Source: CAIVAT01 sp049317265 (lineage in GTDB: Bacteria > Bacteroidota > Bacteroidia > Bacteroidales > FEN-979). From it: DNA of 64,000 nt. This document shows, in pieces, positions 25,901-33,564 of this stretch. The stretch is from the NCBI GenBank assembly GCA_049317265.1, contig JBMOIP010000001.1, forward strand, positions 124,001-188,000, given 5' to 3'. Under the pieces are notes generated by a model. It was not told the origin of the DNA. It worked only from the letters and a program-made list of their open reading frames with translations, and made no database searches. A program made the position numbers and the translations under genes. The number at the start of each line of letters is the position of its first letter. Position 1 is the stretch's first letter.

Positions 25901-26863
25901 GCCAAAGACCAGTACAAAGGTTCGCAGGTCTATTTTTATGCCGTTGACCTTCAGAAACAGGATGTCAACCTGCTCGAAGGAGAGGATGCCGGGTTGCGGA
26001 AACTTGACATTTATGATGCCGAGATGCATGGCACCCTCAAACATCTTGCATCCGTATATTCCCAGGAGAATGACCGCATTTCGGCGGGGTTGCGCGACGC
26101 AGGGCCACGGGTGGTGAACTTTGCCGACATCCTGAAATACAACTACATCCCCATGGCGAAAACCATTGAGGTAGTGCTTGATGTAGTCAAAGAGGCCATG
26201 GGGTCGCCGGTGGAAATTGAATTTGCCATCGACCTCAACAGGGATGAAAATTATAAAGCCTCGTTTTACCTTCTCCAGATCAAACCGCTGATCGGAAATG
26301 TAGCCGACTTTGTCATCGATATGGATAAGATCGATAAAGATGAAATTCTGCTCTATTCGGAAAAGGAGATGGGAAATGGGATGATCGATACCATCGAGGA
26401 GGTGGTTTTTGTGGATCCTGACACGTTCGACAAGGGTAAAACCATAGAAATGGCCGAGGAGATCGAAAAGATCAACCGCGAGATGGGGGCAGCCGGCAAA
26501 AAGTACATCCTCATCGGCCCCGGGCGATGGGGAACGCGCGACCGGTGGATCGGGATCCCTGTCGTATGGCCGCAGATCAGCAACGCAAAGGTGATTGTTG
26601 AGACCAGCCTCGAAGGTTTCCCTCTGGACGCCTCCTCAGGCTCGCATTTTTTCCACAATGTCACCTCGATGAATGTGGGCTATTTTTGCGTTCAACCTGA
26701 ACTTTCCGACAGTTTCATCCGTTACGATGTACTTAACCAGCAAAAAAATATCCGTAAAACCAACTATTTCACCATCGTAACATTCGACAAACCACTCACC
26801 GTGCGAATGGACGGAAAAAAACGCATCTCCGTCATCACCTGGCCCAACCCACTTAACACTTAA
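22985..26863 (+). CDS. multi-domain sensor/receiver/PEP-pyruvate-binding protein
   Basis: A 1292-residue soluble protein. Residues 29-155 and 157-282 are a tandem duplication of a GAF-like sensor domain, each with ERLKELAAIN, LP-AWQYP and GPFL-EER. Residues about 327-465 look like a degenerate receiver. Residues 472-625 look like a real receiver (LLVEDSS, Asp551 in LISDV, QSSD, FINK). Residues about 735-1105 match the ATP-binding PEP/pyruvate-binding domain of PPDK and PEP synthase (LGGKGRGLAF, AIRSSGLFEDSQ, FAGIFETYL, FYLLQIKP). The catalytic-histidine swivel domain and the PEP-utilising barrel of those enzymes are absent. The C terminus (about 1175-1292) has PGRWGTRDRWIG. It is probably a regulatory or phosphotransfer protein rather than a PEP synthase. 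Its stop lies in a tandem repeat. Confidence 0.75.
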   Translation: MLLSDENISPGNVNPETIDLKQLVYENQERLKELAAINDTSVIIRAGKPIPETLNEICQILPNAWQYPGHTVARIRFEDMEFTTPGFVETPWKQEQLFDTIDNLHGTITVFYLKEFRECDEGPFLKEERNLVINLAILIEGYINGVKGREGRYITRERLKELAAINQTTAILRTGKPIEEALHQICLILPKAWQYPEYTACRIRYGNIEVKTPAYRESEWSQKQDFETIDNQHGYIQICYLKAFQTSFEGPFLEEERHLIINLANIITGYLNSVKGQAILRRTQRETSQPKEDPSIPVKYSRQLLQTFLNRTNYNRDLYHDLMPFKVKEILLVANLYDAYSIEKEGRFSEHVLGEFYSLSLSTMPRITGVSTTTEVMEQLSNKHYDLIIVMIGSDKHFPLDLSEKVKELYQYIPVFLLLNSNSDIAVYEEEPEKLSCIDRIFVWNGDSKIFFAMINYLEDKINVENDTNIGMVRVILLVEDSSKYYSLYLPMLYNIVLEQTKNIIEDVTTDELYRILRLKARPKILLASTYEEAIYIFNKYRDNILCLISDVKFKKDGKLNDTAGFSLVKQTRNELYDLPIVLQSSDEFNAQKAYELKASFINKNSETLLVDFRSFITHYLGFGNFIYRDKEGGQIAVAKSLKEFEDLLKTIPEESLLYHARKDHFSLWLMARGEIQVAKILNPAKVTDFKDPASLREYLFNVIQNFRNEQNIGKVIPFEESCIMDEHNILALTEGALGGKGRGLAFVNTLIYNYDFAKHVPNINIRTPKTSIIGTDEFEYFLDRNKLREKAVYESDYDQIKRWFIEGRLTDTLIRKLKLIIKHLNKPLAIRSSGLFEDSQNQPFAGIFETYLIPNNHPDPAIRLDQLMDAIKLVYASVYSPTAKGYIEAVNYRIEQEKMAVVIQEVVGNRYQDVFYPHISGVAQSFNYYPFAHMKPEEGFAVAALGLGRYVVEGEKAFRFAPMYPNLEINSAKDQYKGSQVYFYAVDLQKQDVNLLEGEDAGLRKLDIYDAEMHGTLKHLASVYSQENDRISAGLRDAGPRVVNFADILKYNYIPMAKTIEVVLDVVKEAMGSPVEIEFAIDLNRDENYKASFYLLQIKPLIGNVADFVIDMDKIDKDEILLYSEKEMGNGMIDTIEEVVFVDPDTFDKGKTIEMAEEIEKINREMGAAGKKYILIGPGRWGTRDRWIGIPVVWPQISNAKVIVETSLEGFPLDASSGSHFFHNVTSMNVGYFCVQPELSDSFIRYDVLNQQKNIRKTNYFTIVTFDKPLTVRMDGKKRISVITWPNPLNT

Positions 26864-26885
26864 TCACTTAACACTTAATCACTTA
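26850..26885. repeat. 15-base tandem repeat at operon junction
   Basis: Two exact copies of CACTTAACACTTAAT plus CACTTA cover the stop codon of the upstream gene and most of the gap to the NuoE-like gene. The unit itself contains two CACTTAA sub-units. Confidence 0.7.
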
Positions 26886-26890
26886 TTGTA

Positions 26891-27409
26891 ATGCGAATAC
26901 CACGTATCAACACCAAACAAGAAGCCGTTAGCGGCGATGACCAGGACCTGAGCCTGCTGGATCCCATCATTGCAAAACATAAGGGAAAAAAGGGGAACCT
27001 CATCCCGTTGTTACAGGGAGCCCAGGAACTGTATGGCTTTATCTCGAAAGCCGCATTTGAAAAGCTGTCACGTGAAACCGGCATTCCATTGAGCGACATG
27101 TTTGGGGTGGCAACCTTCTATGCCCAGTTCCGCCTCAACCCGGTTGGGAAAAATATCATTAAAGTGTGTCACGGTACGGCCTGCCATGTGCAAAATGCCG
27201 TCGAAATTACCGAATCGCTCGAAGAAATGCTGAAGGTGAAGGATGGAGAGACCACCGAAGACCGGTTCTTCACCCTTGAATCTGTCGCCTGCCTTGGCTG
27301 CTGCTCCCTCGCCCCGGTGATGATGATCGGCGACCAGACCTATGGCAAACTCACAGGCAATGAAGCTGTGAAAATCGTGAAGAACATCAGGCTGGCCGAA
27401 AATAACTGA
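26891..27409 (+). CDS. NuoE-like 2Fe-2S subunit of an NADH-linked complex
   Basis: A 172-residue protein of the complex I 24-kDa/HydC type. A helical N-terminal part (LIPLLQGAQELYGFIS, FGVATFYAQFRL) precedes a thioredoxin-like 2Fe-2S domain. Its four cysteines are in CHGTACHVQNA (C-x4-C, about 97-102) and CLGCCSLAP (C-x3-C, about 137-141). It transfers electrons between the flavin subunit and the iron-sulfur partner. The NuoF-like gene starts 52 bases downstream. No other complex I genes are present, so it is part of a small soluble complex. Confidence 0.9.
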   Translation: MRIPRINTKQEAVSGDDQDLSLLDPIIAKHKGKKGNLIPLLQGAQELYGFISKAAFEKLSRETGIPLSDMFGVATFYAQFRLNPVGKNIIKVCHGTACHVQNAVEITESLEEMLKVKDGETTEDRFFTLESVACLGCCSLAPVMMIGDQTYGKLTGNEAVKIVKNIRLAENN

Positions 27410-27461
27410 ACAGCGAAATAGCGTACATCGTAAAATTAAAATCACAAAATCGTAAATTGAT

Positions 27462-29237
27462 ATGGTTACTACCGTCACTGTAGGTTTGGGAAGCTGCGGG
27501 ATCGCCGCTGGTGCAAGTAAAACCTACGAAAAGATCAAAGCGCTGAAGGAATCCGACAAACTCGATTTCGAACTCAAAAAAACCAGTTGCGTGGGCATGT
27601 GCTACCGCGAACCATTGGTGGAAATTACCGATGAAACAGGTACTTACCTCTATGGTGAGGTGGATGCCGACCGTGCGGTGGAGGTGATTGAGAAACACAT
27701 CAACCAGCAGGACCCCATCCGTGATTACATTGTGTATACCGACCTGTTCGATGCCCCTGAAAACGATTTTATCGGGGCCCAGGTGAAGATCGTGCTGCGC
27801 AATTGTGGTTACATGGATCCGGAATCCATCGAAGAATATGAATCAAGGGATGGCTATAAAGCCATTAAAAAAATTGCCTCCGAAAATACCGGGAGGGAAG
27901 TGGTCATAGACACCATTCTGAAATCGGGACTTCGCGGCAGGGGCGGTGGCGGTTTCCCCACCGGCCTCAAGTGGAAATTTGCCAATGCCAACAAATCTGC
28001 CGATAAATATGTGATCTGCAATGCCGATGAAGGCGACCCCGGTGCATTCATGGACCGTTCGGTACTGGAGGGCGACCCCCATTCAGTGCTCGAAGGGATG
28101 ATCATCGCAGCATATGCCATCGAAGCAACCGGTGGCGTGATCTATTGTCGTGCCGAGTATCCGCTGGCCATCAAACGGCTGAATATCGCCATCAAACAGG
28201 CACACGACAGGGGATACCTTGGGAAAAACATCTTCGGAATTGAAGGATTCAACCTCGATATCTACATCAAGGAGGGCGCCGGTGCCTTCGTGTGCGGTGA
28301 AGAGACCGCCCTCATCGCATCCATCGAAGGTGAACGAGGAATGCCGCGTAAAAGACCACCTTTCCCGGCTGTTTCAGGATTGTGGAAGAAGCCGACCAAC
28401 ATCAACAACGTCGAAACCTTTGCCAACATTCCATGGATCATCATGAATGGCGCCGAAGCATATGCACAATACGGAACCGAGAAGAGCAAGGGAACCAAGG
28501 TGTTCGCCCTCGCAGGGAAAGTATGCCATTCCGGCCTTGTTGAAGTACCGATGGGAATGACCATCCGGGATGTGATTTTCAAACTGGGCGGCGGGATCAA
28601 GAACAATAAAAAATTTAAAGCTGTTCAGATGGGGGGGCCTTCGGGAGGATGTATCCCCGAATATCTCTCTGATACCATCGTGGATTATGATTCGGTGAAC
28701 GCAACCGGCGCCATCATGGGTTCCGGCGGCATGGTGGTAATGGACGAAACTACCTGTATGGTGGATGTCGCCAAGTTCTTCCTCGATTTTACCTGCAAGG
28801 AGAGCTGTGGAAAATGTACTTTCTGCAGGATGGGCACAAAGAGAATGCTCGAAATCCTCGACCGGATCACCAATGGCCATGGAAAAGAGGGCGATCTCGA
28901 AAAGCTTGAAGAGCTGGCTTACCAGATCAAGGATAACTCTTTGTGCGGACTCGGACAAACTGCTCCAAACCCGGTGCTTACTACCATCCGCTATTTCAGG
29001 GATGAGTATGAAGCCCACATCAACCATAAAAAATGCCCTGCCAAAGTTTGCCGCCCGCTGCTGACCTACAAAGTGGATGAAGAGAAGTGCACGGGGTGCA
29101 TGGTTTGTCTGAAAAACTGCCCTGTGAAAGCCATCACCGGCGAGCGCAAGCAAAAGCACCTGATCAACCAGGATCTCTGCACAAAATGCGGTGTATGCTT
29201 CTCCAAGTGCAAATTTGAATCCATCCTGCTATCATAA
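27462..29237 (+). CDS. NuoF-like flavoprotein with extra N- and C-terminal iron-sulfur domains
   Basis: This 591-residue protein has the HydB/HndC layout. An N-terminal thioredoxin-like 2Fe-2S domain (about 1-90; GLGSCGIAAG, CVGMCYREP) comes first. The FMN- and NADH-binding core (about 130-400) has LRGRGGGGFPTGLKW, NADEGDPGAFMDRS and GAGAFVCGEETAL. A 4Fe-4S site is ESCGKCTFCRMG (about 448). A C-terminal ferredoxin domain has two 4Fe-4S sites (CTGCMVCLKNCP, CTKCGVCFSKC). It is the NADH-oxidising flavin subunit. In bifurcating complexes this architecture handles both NADH and ferredoxin. It lies between the NuoE-like and fusion genes. Confidence 0.92.
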   Translation: MVTTVTVGLGSCGIAAGASKTYEKIKALKESDKLDFELKKTSCVGMCYREPLVEITDETGTYLYGEVDADRAVEVIEKHINQQDPIRDYIVYTDLFDAPENDFIGAQVKIVLRNCGYMDPESIEEYESRDGYKAIKKIASENTGREVVIDTILKSGLRGRGGGGFPTGLKWKFANANKSADKYVICNADEGDPGAFMDRSVLEGDPHSVLEGMIIAAYAIEATGGVIYCRAEYPLAIKRLNIAIKQAHDRGYLGKNIFGIEGFNLDIYIKEGAGAFVCGEETALIASIEGERGMPRKRPPFPAVSGLWKKPTNINNVETFANIPWIIMNGAEAYAQYGTEKSKGTKVFALAGKVCHSGLVEVPMGMTIRDVIFKLGGGIKNNKKFKAVQMGGPSGGCIPEYLSDTIVDYDSVNATGAIMGSGGMVVMDETTCMVDVAKFFLDFTCKESCGKCTFCRMGTKRMLEILDRITNGHGKEGDLEKLEELAYQIKDNSLCGLGQTAPNPVLTTIRYFRDEYEAHINHKKCPAKVCRPLLTYKVDEEKCTGCMVCLKNCPVKAITGERKQKHLINQDLCTKCGVCFSKCKFESILLS

Positions 29238-29242
29238 TTTTT

Positions 29243-29284
29243 CACATTTCGCATTTCACATTTCAAATTTCACATTTCACATTT
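29243..29284. repeat. heptamer tandem repeat (CACATTT)6
   Basis: Six consecutive 7-base units, CACATTT with two variants (CGCATTT, CAAATTT), fill almost the whole 52-base gap between the NuoF-like and fusion genes. A related array lies at 60238. Confidence 0.8.
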
Positions 29285-29289
29285 TTTCT

Positions 29290-32200
29290 ATGTCAGACAA
29301 TTCATTAAACATCATACTCAACGGTAATATCGTTAAAGGTTTCCAGGGTGAAACCATTCTGGAACTCGCTAACCGCCATGGAATTGAGATCCCTACTTTG
29401 TGCAATGACGAGCGCCTCGAACCATTTACCTCCTGCTACGTTTGTGTTGTGGAGGTAGAGGGGATGCGCGGGCACCAACCCTCCTGCTCTACCAAACTCA
29501 CAGAAGGGATGAAGATCATCACCGATAATGAAGGGATTCGGAAGTCGAGGAAAATGGCGCTGGAGCTGATGCTCAGCAACCATTATGCCGACTGCATCGG
29601 CCCCTGCAAGCAGACCTGTCCTGCCGGTGTCGACGTACAGGGCTATATCTCCCTGATCGACAAGGGGCAGTACAGTGAAGCTGTTGCGCTGATCAAAGAG
29701 ACTAATCCTTTGCCTGCCATTTGCGGTCGGGTATGCGTCCGCCCATGCGAAACCGAATGCCGCCGCAACCTTCTCGACGAAGGCGCCCCGGTTGGCATCG
29801 ACTACCTGAAGCGGTTTGCATCAGACTACGACCTGGCGTCTCCGGATAAATATGTACCTAAGGTAAAACCATCGACTGGGAAAAAAGTAGCAGTGATCGG
29901 CGCCGGACCTGGCGGTTTATCTGTTGGCCATTTTATGCAGATTGAGGGTCACCAGGTGGATATCTACGAAGCCGCCCCCAAATCGGGTGGATGGCTGCGC
30001 TATGGAATTCCCGAATACCGCCTGCCAAACGACATTCTTGACCAGGAGGTAAAGAACATCACCGATCTCGGGGTCAATATCTTCTACAATAAAAAGCTGG
30101 GCGAAAATGTCAGCTATAAGGAGCTGAAATCCTCCTATGATGCGACAGTTCTGACCATCGGTTCACAAAAAGGGACCGGTGTGGGCTGTGAAGGCGACGA
30201 TGCCGGCAATGTGTTTTCAGGAATCGACTTCCTGAAAAACATGGAAGTTACCGGTCAACGGTACGATTTCCGCGGGAAGACCATTGCCGTGGTGGGTGGA
30301 GGAAATACAGCCATGGACTGCTGCCGTACTTCGATCCGTTGCAAAGCTGATAAAGTATATGTGATCTATCGCCGCACCGAAAAAGAGATGCCGGCCAACC
30401 CGATCGAAATTCATGAATCGAAGCTGGAAGGTGTTGAATACCTGTTTCTTACACTACCAAAGAAGATCAATAAAAACGCTGCCGGGGAGGTGGAGTCTGT
30501 AACCTGTATCAAGATGGAACTCGGTGAACCGGATGCCTCCGGACGTCGCCGACCGGTGCCGGTTGAAGGCTCCGATTTCGAACTTCCTGTAAACTATATT
30601 CTCGCAGCCATCGGACAGAAAACCGAGGTGAATTTCATCGACGACATCAATAACCATACTGAAACCGGGGAGTTGAAAATAAATAAGTGGGGTGACATTG
30701 ATGCCGACAAGGCAACCCTGCAGACAGGAATTCCTTCGATGTTCGCTGCCGGTGATGGTGTTACAGGTCCCGCCACCATCATCGAGGCCATTGCCCAGGC
30801 ACGGATCGCCTCCACCAGCGCTCACCAGTACCTGATGGGATTGCCGATTCAACCGGTTAAAAAGCCCTTTACGAGTAAACGTGATAATTTCAAAAAACAA
30901 CAAAAGGATGCGTACCTCGGAAATTTTGAAACCCAGGTCCGTGAGGAGATGCCAACGCTGCCCGCCGATGCCCGTTTTAACTTCAACGAAGTGGAACTGG
31001 GGTATGACGGCGCCGAAGTAGCCCACCATGAAGCCCAACGTTGCCTGGAGTGCGGCTGTGTCGCTTTTCTCGATTGCGATCTGCAGAAATATTCAAGCGA
31101 ATACAACGCTCAGCAGAAATCCTTTGAAGGAGAATTCAGGGAGTACCAGGTTGATTTCCGCCATCCATACATTGAGATCGACAACAACAAATGTATCCTT
31201 TGTGCCCGCTGCGTGCGTATTTGCCGCGAAGTTGTCGGCGCCAATGCCCTTGGATTGATCAACCGTGGTTTTCATACCTATGTTGCACCAAGCATGGGAG
31301 AAGCGCTGCAGGACACCCAGTGCGAATCCTGCGGGATGTGCATCTCTACCTGTCCTACCGGTGCGATCACCGAGAATGTACTGTTCAAACCTGGTCCTGT
31401 CAAGTCCGATCCCGTTGCGACCATCTGCAACTACTGCTCAGTGGGATGTGCCATTGAATTACATCAGAAGAATGGTTTTATTCTGGGCGCTACAGGAAAA
31501 AAAGGACTGATCAACCAGGATGGCAACCTCTGCAGGTTACCGAAGTTTGGATATCAATACCTTAATGATCTCACCCGTATCACCAAACCGTTGCTGAAAG
31601 TCAACGGAAAGTTCGAAGAGATCACTTTTGAAAAGGCATTTCAGCTGATCAGGGAGAAGATCAAGGCGGTGAAACCCAATGAAAACGCATTTTTCGGCGG
31701 GGCAAGGTTATCGAATGAAGAACTCTACCTTGTTCATAAACTAGCCCGTGGCGCTGCAAAGACCAATAACATAGGCAGTTTTCATTACCTCGGAAGGGGT
31801 GAGGGTTACCGCAGCAATTGCGAACTCAATGCACCATTTGCTGAAATCGGCGGGGCCAGTGCACTTTATCTCCTGGGAACCGAGATCAACAGGGATCATG
31901 CGGTGGTGGGGTTCATGGTTCAGAATGCGCACCATATGAAGAAGACCCCGGTCATCATGGTTACGGAAAAGGCCGACAATGTCATGTCGCACAAGGTCAC
32001 CAGGCAGATTGTCGTAAAATCCTACTACCATTTTGTCAAGGCGGTGAACCACTACCTCCTCTCCAAAGGATTGGAAAATGCACTGTTCCTCCGCGACCGC
32101 GTTGAAGGATTTGAAGGGTATAAAGCGATGCTGCTGAAAGAGGATTTCGATGCACTGGTTACCGCTTCCGGTATCACCTCTGCTGAAATAGCCACTTTTG

Positions 32201-33000
32201 CTGAAGCTTATAACAATGAAATCAACGCCATCCTGGTGTTTTCTGAAAAGGAGGCCTCTGGCAATACATCCAAGGAGTTGTTCAACCTGGCCAGGATTAC
32301 CGGCAAACTTGGCAAGTCGGCCAACGGCTTGATCGCGCTGAAGGAGAAGAATAATTCACAGGGTGTATTTGATATGGGGGTTAGTCCGCATCTTGGAATC
32401 GGCGGCCAGGATATCGCCGACACTGAATACACCAACAGGCTTAAAGAGAAGTGGGGCCTTACCGAAATCGCCGGTGAAGATACCGAGTGTCTCCACGGAA
32501 TCCTTTCTGAGGGCAGTGTCCGCAACCTCTTTATTTTTGGTGAAGACCCTATCGGATGTGCCATCGACCGTTCATCCATTGAGAAGGTCTTTTCCCAGGC
32601 TACATTTAAAGTTGTGCAGGATTTTTTCCTCACAGATTCAGCCAAAGCGGCCGACCTGGTGTTGCCCGCGTCTCTTCCTGTTGAAATAGGCGGCACTTTT
32701 ACAAACGCCCAAAAAGTCATCCAGGATTTTGAAAAAGTACTGAACTCGCGCATTTCAAAAACTTCATTGCAGCAATTTGCCGGAATTCTAAGCGAATTTG
32801 GAATGAATACACCTGAAAATCCACGCGATATCTTTATGGAAGTGATTACATTGCTGCCCGGAAAGAAAGACCATGGCAAACTGCTGATGCGCCCTACCAG
32901 GGAAGATAATAACAAACGCCATTACAACCATGGCTGCGACATGATCACCATGCGTTTTGAAGAAGAGTTTCAATCATCCATCGTCAACCATCAATCGTAA
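29290..33000 (+). CDS. fused 2Fe-2S / GltD-like NADPH flavoprotein / ferredoxin / molybdopterin-fold subunit
   Basis: A 1236-residue fusion. Residues 1-80 form a plant-type 2Fe-2S domain (CNDERLEPFTSCYVC from about 38). Residues 95-560 are a glutamate-synthase-small-subunit-like flavoprotein: CIGPCKQTCPAG (about 102), FAD motif VIGAGPGGLS (about 202), nucleotide motif VVGGGNTAMDCC (about 334), YRRTEKEMPA suggesting NADP(H), and AAGDG (about 485). Two 4Fe-4S sites follow at 635-690. Then comes a formate-dehydrogenase-alpha-like region from 712 (ICNYCSVGC). At the place of the metal-binding Cys/Sec it reads NNIGSFHYLGRGEG, with no Cys, and the C-terminal dinucleotide-binding domain is missing. 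It is therefore probably structural, as in NuoG. The ATG at 29290 follows the heptamer array. Earlier in-frame starts would translate the repeat. Confidence 0.85.
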   Translation: MSDNSLNIILNGNIVKGFQGETILELANRHGIEIPTLCNDERLEPFTSCYVCVVEVEGMRGHQPSCSTKLTEGMKIITDNEGIRKSRKMALELMLSNHYADCIGPCKQTCPAGVDVQGYISLIDKGQYSEAVALIKETNPLPAICGRVCVRPCETECRRNLLDEGAPVGIDYLKRFASDYDLASPDKYVPKVKPSTGKKVAVIGAGPGGLSVGHFMQIEGHQVDIYEAAPKSGGWLRYGIPEYRLPNDILDQEVKNITDLGVNIFYNKKLGENVSYKELKSSYDATVLTIGSQKGTGVGCEGDDAGNVFSGIDFLKNMEVTGQRYDFRGKTIAVVGGGNTAMDCCRTSIRCKADKVYVIYRRTEKEMPANPIEIHESKLEGVEYLFLTLPKKINKNAAGEVESVTCIKMELGEPDASGRRRPVPVEGSDFELPVNYILAAIGQKTEVNFIDDINNHTETGELKINKWGDIDADKATLQTGIPSMFAAGDGVTGPATIIEAIAQARIASTSAHQYLMGLPIQPVKKPFTSKRDNFKKQQKDAYLGNFETQVREEMPTLPADARFNFNEVELGYDGAEVAHHEAQRCLECGCVAFLDCDLQKYSSEYNAQQKSFEGEFREYQVDFRHPYIEIDNNKCILCARCVRICREVVGANALGLINRGFHTYVAPSMGEALQDTQCESCGMCISTCPTGAITENVLFKPGPVKSDPVATICNYCSVGCAIELHQKNGFILGATGKKGLINQDGNLCRLPKFGYQYLNDLTRITKPLLKVNGKFEEITFEKAFQLIREKIKAVKPNENAFFGGARLSNEELYLVHKLARGAAKTNNIGSFHYLGRGEGYRSNCELNAPFAEIGGASALYLLGTEINRDHAVVGFMVQNAHHMKKTPVIMVTEKADNVMSHKVTRQIVVKSYYHFVKAVNHYLLSKGLENALFLRDRVEGFEGYKAMLLKEDFDALVTASGITSAEIATFAEAYNNEINAILVFSEKEASGNTSKELFNLARITGKLGKSANGLIALKEKNNSQGVFDMGVSPHLGIGGQDIADTEYTNRLKEKWGLTEIAGEDTECLHGILSEGSVRNLFIFGEDPIGCAIDRSSIEKVFSQATFKVVQDFFLTDSAKAADLVLPASLPVEIGGTFTNAQKVIQDFEKVLNSRISKTSLQQFAGILSEFGMNTPENPRDIFMEVITLLPGKKDHGKLLMRPTREDNNKRHYNHGCDMITMRFEEEFQSSIVNHQS

Positions 33001-33004
33001 ATCA

Positions 33005-33460
33005 ATGAAGGAGTTCAACAACATAACCGAGATCCTCGACTTTGCCATCGGGGAGGAGCAGGCGGCCGTAGATTTTTATCTGCACCTTGCCAGTCAGTCA
33101 AAAAACAAGCAGACTCAGAAAATATTTGAGGAGTATGCCGAAGAGGAGATGCGGCACAAAGCCAACCTCCTGTCCGTTAAGGAGAGTGGCAGTTTCATGC
33201 TTTCAGATGCAAAGGTCAAAGATCTCCGGATCGCTGAATACCTTGTGGATGTGAAACCTTCGGCCAATATGTCGTACCAGGATGCCCTTATCCTTGCCAT
33301 GAAAAAGGAGAAGGCTGCATTCAGGATGTATTCCAAACTTGCTGAAAAGGCCGATGATCCTGATGTAAGGGAGCTATTCCTGAAGCTTGCCATGGAAGAG
33401 TCAAAACATAAACTTGCCTTTGAAGTGGAATATGATGATTTCATCCTGAAGGAAAACTAA
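33005..33460 (+). CDS. rubrerythrin/ferritin-like diiron protein
   Basis: This 151-residue four-helix protein is of the ferritin-like superfamily. The iron ligands are visible in two repeats: IGEEQAAVDFY with EEEMRHKANLL (E-x-x-H, about 46-56), and KKEKAAFRMYS with EESKHKLAFEVEYD (E-x-x-H, about 128-141). There is no C-terminal rubredoxin domain, so it is not a classical two-domain rubrerythrin. A peroxide- or oxygen-detoxifying role is likely. It starts 4 bases after the fused redox subunit, so it is likely co-expressed and may protect that complex. Confidence 0.85.
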   Translation: MKEFNNITEILDFAIGEEQAAVDFYLHLASQSKNKQTQKIFEEYAEEEMRHKANLLSVKESGSFMLSDAKVKDLRIAEYLVDVKPSANMSYQDALILAMKKEKAAFRMYSKLAEKADDPDVRELFLKLAMEESKHKLAFEVEYDDFILKEN

Positions 33461-33470
33461 CAAGTAATAT

Positions 33471-33545
33471 CACCACGAAGGCGCAAAGCCGCAAAACTAT
33501 TTCCGATTTTTTTGCGTTCTTTGCGCCTTCATGTCATTTAGTGGT
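33471..33545. repeat. imperfect inverted repeat (GAAGGCGCAAAG type)
   Basis: Arms CACCACGAAGGCGCAAAG (33471-33488) and CTTTGCGCCTTCATG...TAGTGGT (33519-33545) form a hairpin with an inner CGCAAAA/TTTTTGCG pair. It fills the gap before the membrane TPR gene and is another member of the CACCACGAAGG-type Bacteroidota intergenic repeats. Confidence 0.65.
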
Positions 33546-33564
33546 ATTTACAAACGAGGGTTTT

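Noticed and set aside
22985..26863. Annotation as PEP synthase or pyruvate phosphate dikinase
   Set aside because: Only the nucleotide-binding part is recognisable; the histidine-swivel motif and the PEP-utilising domain were not seen.
28374..29159. Minus-strand open frame of 261 codons
   Set aside because: Antisense shadow of the NuoF-like gene, whose cysteine motifs prove the plus-strand reading.
29191..29289. Longer start of the fused redox subunit
   Set aside because: It would overlap the NuoF-like gene and translate the heptamer repeat; the ATG at 29290 fits the 2Fe-2S domain.
30454..31038. Minus-strand open frame of 194 codons
   Set aside because: Antisense to the fused redox subunit, with no recognisable motif.
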